64,000 nt of DNA, from the NCBI RefSeq assembly GCF_019308285.1, contig NZ_WWEM01000012.1:186001-250000 (forward strand). Reading direction: 5' to 3'. Positions 60,669 to 64,000 of the stretch are shown piece after piece. Position 1 is the first letter of the stretch. Every line of letters begins with the position of its first letter. The stretch is from Flavobacterium quisquiliarum. GTDB taxonomy: Bacteria > Bacteroidota > Bacteroidia > Flavobacteriales > Flavobacteriaceae. The translations under genes were made by a program, and so were the position numbers. The notes under the pieces were generated by a model, which was given only the letters and a program-made list of their open reading frames with translations, did no database searches and was not told where the DNA came from.

Positions 60669-62645
60669 ATGTTTAAAAAAATCAAGAATATCAAATTATT
60701 GGTATTGGCGTTCTGCGCTTTTACCTTACAGGTTACGAGTCAAGAAGTTAAATCGAGATTACAAGGCATGGTGGACATTCCGATTCCGGGAGCATCTTTC
60801 AGCATGACTTATGATCCAAAAGGCGGACCATTAGAAAACGTTAAAAATATCAGCGGTTATGCTTATGTTTTCAATGATTACAGATGGGAAATTGAAGACC
60901 TTAAAATGAAAAAAAATGGCGCTGTTTACAGCGCCGATTTTACAGTTCCAAAAAACTGTGCTTTTATGGCTTTCAAATTCTACGGTAATACCGAAAATGG
61001 ATTAGTTACCGACACTAATCAAGATACAGGATATATGCTGGTGGCTTTTAAAGAACCAAAAGTAAAAATGCCGGGCGCAGATTTAGCTTGGGCAACTTTT
61101 AGAAACAAAGACTTTAACGGTCAGTTTGGCGGTTACTTCAAAGATTTTTCTATTGATGGAGATGCTACAGAATATTGGCTTAAAAAAGAAGTAAAAGATC
61201 ACGGAGACCGATTTCCAGAGTTTTTTGACACGTACTTTGATGTATTGAAAAAACAAAAACCTGAAAAGTTTCAGGAATTGGGAAGCAAGTTTTTAGCCGA
61301 TTTCACAAAGAATATGAAAGGACTTCCTGAAGAAGTGTACACAAAAGTACACCACATTTATTTATTCGATTTAAAGAATAAAACAAAGGCAGATTCTCTT
61401 GAAACAGTAATCGAAAAACAATTTCCAAAAGGAAGCCATGTAAGATTCAAAGCATACCAAAAAATCATGCCGATTCAGGATGCAGCAGAAAGAAACAAAG
61501 TAATTACACAGTTCTTAGCTGATTTTCCAAACAATTCAGAAGTACCGCCTCACCAAAAATATTTTTATGATAACATCACAAAAATGCAGTTTGGCTACTA
61601 TTTCGAAACGAAAGATTACAAAACCATTTTGGCTATGATTCCAACAATGAATTTTGCTAATTTAAATGATGCTTACCATCAGAATATTTCAAAAGCATTA
61701 TACTTAAAAGTAGTTGATCCTGCTGTAATCGAAACTATGGCAGTACCAATGATACAGCAGATGCAGCAAAAAGTAAACGACATGTCTTATATGTCAGGAC
61801 TTTACTGGTCACCAAATCAGGCAACAGAAAATGCAAAAACGCAGCTTAACAACGAATTGGTAATTCAGATTCGTATGTACGATATTTTGAAAAAGTATAA
61901 AGAAGTTTTAGAAACATTTGCTTTGCTTCCATTCGAAAAACGTTACGAAAAAGCGAGTATCAACGATATTCACATCAAAGCTTTAGAAGCATTTAACAAA
62001 CCAATTATTGAAGTTTTAAAAAATGCGGCAAGAGCCAATACTTTATCAGAAGGCGCAACGGCCAAGCTGAAAGAAATCTATTTAAAAGAAGGAAAAAAAG
62101 AAGCTGATTTTCCCGCTTATTTAGAGCAATTGAAAAAAGAAAACAAAGCGGAAGAAAAAATCGCCCTGATTGATATCGCAGCTCCTGCAATTAAAGTACA
62201 ATCAGCTGACGGAAAAACAAAAGAACTGGCTTTAAACAGTGGAAAAATCATTGTAATTGATTTCTGGGCAACCTGGTGCGGGCCTTGTAAAAAAGCGTTT
62301 CCGGCAATGCAGCAATTGGTAAACAACTTTAAAGAAGACAAACAAGTTGAAATTTATTTTATAAGCACTCAGGAAACTAAAGAAGGCTACAAGAAAGAAG
62401 CTTTGGCATATTTAAAAGAAAAAGGGTTAAAAATCACTACTCATTTTGATTTAGTTAAAAAAGGAGGCGGTACAAATAACGCTTCTTTCAGCCAATATGC
62501 TAAAATTTTTAATTCAAGCGGCATCCCTAGAAAAGTAGTGATCAAAGATGGAAAAATCCGTTTTACATCTGAAGGATATTCTGGAAATCCAGGACAATTA
62601 GTGGATGAACTTACCAACGTTATCAATACTTTGAAAAACGAATAA
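60669..62645 (+). CDS. Exported thioredoxin/TlpA-domain protein
   Basis: The 658-residue protein has a signal peptide (1-25, ending LQVTSQ) and a long helical-rich middle (about 150-500) with repeats of short helices. A C-terminal TlpA-like thioredoxin domain (about 510-658) has the active site WCGPC (Cys537, Cys540) in VIDFWATWCGPCKKAFPAMQQL. Such proteins act as periplasmic thiol reductants. In Bacteroidota they often sit after SusCD and before a peptidase gene, as here, perhaps reducing disulfides in imported peptides (inference). Much of the protein is outside any domain I can name. Confidence 0.88.
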   Translation: MFKKIKNIKLLVLAFCAFTLQVTSQEVKSRLQGMVDIPIPGASFSMTYDPKGGPLENVKNISGYAYVFNDYRWEIEDLKMKKNGAVYSADFTVPKNCAFMAFKFYGNTENGLVTDTNQDTGYMLVAFKEPKVKMPGADLAWATFRNKDFNGQFGGYFKDFSIDGDATEYWLKKEVKDHGDRFPEFFDTYFDVLKKQKPEKFQELGSKFLADFTKNMKGLPEEVYTKVHHIYLFDLKNKTKADSLETVIEKQFPKGSHVRFKAYQKIMPIQDAAERNKVITQFLADFPNNSEVPPHQKYFYDNITKMQFGYYFETKDYKTILAMIPTMNFANLNDAYHQNISKALYLKVVDPAVIETMAVPMIQQMQQKVNDMSYMSGLYWSPNQATENAKTQLNNELVIQIRMYDILKKYKEVLETFALLPFEKRYEKASINDIHIKALEAFNKPIIEVLKNAARANTLSEGATAKLKEIYLKEGKKEADFPAYLEQLKKENKAEEKIALIDIAAPAIKVQSADGKTKELALNSGKIIVIDFWATWCGPCKKAFPAMQQLVNNFKEDKQVEIYFISTQETKEGYKKEALAYLKEKGLKITTHFDLVKKGGGTNNASFSQYAKIFNSSGIPRKVVIKDGKIRFTSEGYSGNPGQLVDELTNVINTLKNE

Positions 62646-62669
62646 TTGCTTTTTGAAAATCAAAAAAAT

Positions 62670-64000
62670 ATGAAAAAAATAGTTTTACTGTGTACACTCG
62701 CTTTGAGTGTACATAGTTTATCTGCACAGAAAAAAGCAGTAGACGAATCAGCTTATCAATCGTGGCAAAGAATTAACTCTAAAGCTTTGTCATACAACGG
62801 AAAATGGATGTCGTACAGCACCGTTTTTCAGGATGAGGAAAAAGAAAACAAAAAACAGATCATTATTCAGGAAGCTCCAAAGGGAAAACGTTTGGTTTTA
62901 AATGATATTAATGATTTAAAATTCATCGGAAAAAAAGACTGGATTCAGTACAGTAAAAATGATAGTACGCTTTTGCAAAATTTAAAAACAGGAGTTAAAA
63001 AACTTTGGAAAAGCAAGCATTACACCAATCCACTTGAAGGAACCGACTTCTTATATTACACTCGTCCTGAATCACCAAAAGGAGCAATCTATTTACAGCG
63101 TTTGGTTTGTTATAATTTAGAAAGCAACGACAGTACTTTTGTAAACAATATCAAATCTTCTCGTTTTTTAAAAAACAAATCGATTGTTTATGTGCAAATT
63201 GAAAAAGATCAGGTTTTTCTAAAACACGGAGCAATTGGCGGAAAACAAGAAACTATTTACAGCGGAAAAGCTTCTGATTTTGGCGATTTTCAATTAAATG
63301 AAAAAGAAAACGGCGGTAGTTTTACTTTAAAAGGTGCTAATAGTGCTGATTTCAACATGGTTTATTATTTTAATTTGAATACTAATAAAAATCATTTTGT
63401 ATTCAATTATGATGAAATCAATTTGAATAATCCTGATTTTTCTATTTCTAAAGTAGCGTATGGATTAAACGAAAACAGCAATTTCATTACGTTATTAGTA
63501 AACTCAAATAAACGTCCTGAAAATACACAGATTGCAAAATCAAATGTAGAAATCTGGAGATCCAATCAGGGAACTATGGAACGCAGACAGGAACTTTTGA
63601 GAAATTCTAAAACGCTTCCGAGCGAACAGAAATTCATTTATAATATCCAAGACAAAAAAGTGATCAAAGTGGCTTCAACAGGTGAATTTGATCAGGTTTT
63701 AATTCCGGAATCTGGTACTTTTAAAGGTGTTTTTGCGATTGATAAAAAACCGTATGCAGTAGAAACCGATTGGACTTTTAACGAACGCAACGATATATAT
63801 TGGATTGATGCTACAACAGGAAAATCGACCAAAGTACTGACTGGCGTTTTTGGAAATCCAACTTGGAATCCACAGGGAAGTTTTGCTGTTTATTATGACG
63901 AAAAAGAAAAAGTATGGACTGCTTTTGACCCTGCTTCTATGCAGTTTAAAAACATTAGTTCTCAGATTCCTTTTCCACTTTCAGATGATAATGTAGACAT
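62670..64000 (+). CDS. S9-family (prolyl-oligopeptidase-like) peptidase, 3' truncated by window
   Basis: The ATG at 62670 opens a frame that stays open for 443 codons to the right edge. A signal peptide (MKKIVLLCTLALSVHSLSAQ) is followed by beta-propeller-like blades with repeated aromatic motifs (AYQSWQRINSKALSYNGKWMSY, YWIDATTGKSTKVLTGVFGNPTWNPQGSFAVYYD). This is the N-terminal part of S9 oligopeptidases; the Ser-Asp-His catalytic domain would lie beyond the window and is not seen. It follows the thioredoxin-domain gene by 24 bp in the same operon. A peptidase here supports peptide uptake by SusCD 3. Confidence 0.8.
   Translation, partial: MKKIVLLCTLALSVHSLSAQKKAVDESAYQSWQRINSKALSYNGKWMSYSTVFQDEEKENKKQIIIQEAPKGKRLVLNDINDLKFIGKKDWIQYSKNDSTLLQNLKTGVKKLWKSKHYTNPLEGTDFLYYTRPESPKGAIYLQRLVCYNLESNDSTFVNNIKSSRFLKNKSIVYVQIEKDQVFLKHGAIGGKQETIYSGKASDFGDFQLNEKENGGSFTLKGANSADFNMVYYFNLNTNKNHFVFNYDEINLNNPDFSISKVAYGLNENSNFITLLVNSNKRPENTQIAKSNVEIWRSNQGTMERRQELLRNSKTLPSEQKFIYNIQDKKVIKVASTGEFDQVLIPESGTFKGVFAIDKKPYAVETDWTFNERNDIYWIDATTGKSTKVLTGVFGNPTWNPQGSFAVYYDEKEKVWTAFDPASMQFKNISSQIPFPLSDDNVD

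Noticed and set aside
1..64000. CRISPR array, prophage, transposase or integrase
   Set aside because: Repeats found are intergenic palindromes or a three-copy tandem array without spacer structure, and no protein has a recombinase, transposase or phage motif.

Overview
The window reads as a chromosome segment of a Bacteroidota bacterium, most likely a Flavobacterium-type flavobacterium. The DNA is AT-rich. There are three SusC/SusD outer-membrane pairs, three FecI-type ECF sigma factors (two with a complete FecR anti-sigma), TAnnTTTG-type -7 promoter elements, many lipoproteins, and palindromic intergenic repeats of the kind scattered through flavobacterial genomes. I see no tRNA, rRNA, CRISPR array, phage or transposase. 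Species-level identity is not claimed.

Layout. 1-1.2 kb: the 5' end of a probable FecR gene, a three-copy tandem repeat with REP-like palindromes, and an ECF sigma factor. 1.6-2.5 kb: two isoleucine-rich leader peptides in tandem, each followed by an intrinsic terminator, ahead of an orphan acetolactate-synthase small-subunit-like (ACT) gene. 2.6-7.5 kb: a GH125 mannosidase, two alpha/beta hydrolases and a membrane histidine kinase. 7.7-23.2 kb, mostly minus strand: SusC/SusD pair 1, a DUF3347 protein overlapping a zinc metalloprotease, SusC(STN)/SusD pair 2, FecR and ECF sigma. 23.4-29.4 kb: AraC regulator, NmrA-like reductase, a zinc-ribbon/FAD monooxygenase fusion, small secreted proteins and a membrane class III cyclase. 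29.5-32.8 kb: a four-gene quinone/aromatic detoxification-type operon with a palindromic operator candidate. 33-39.4 kb: calcium-loop lipoproteins, a Crp-like regulator, a ChrB-AraC fusion and a large methyltransferase. 39.5-44.4 kb: DUF1254 protein, arylsulfatase, DUF1254 protein.

44.6-50.9 kb is a minus-strand copper locus: an MbnH-like di-heme protein, an MbnP-family lipoprotein, a TonB receptor carrying the CxxxM...HxM copper site of the OprC family, a YtkA-like lipoprotein, and two paralogous small anchored proteins with identically spaced cysteines. 51-64 kb: a degenerate isochorismatase, a TPR-AraC membrane regulator, then ECF sigma, FecR, SusC(STN), SusD, a thioredoxin-domain protein and an S9 peptidase cut by the window edge, which together look like a peptide-uptake locus.

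Most notable. (1) In both loci with an adjacent complete FecR gene and STN-SusC gene, the fecR-susC gap holds an intrinsic terminator on the antisense strand. A TAnnTTTG-like element on the same strand begins exactly opposite the A of the susC start codon in both cases, implying paired antisense RNAs of about 80 nt, comparable to DonS of Bacteroides polysaccharide loci. (2) The tandem isoleucine attenuators before an orphan regulatory subunit. (3) The MbnP/MbnH/OprC-type copper locus with its two Cys-rich small proteins. (4) Unusual fusions: ChrB-AraC, DnaJ-type zinc ribbon-FAD monooxygenase, and 2TM-alpha/beta hydrolase.
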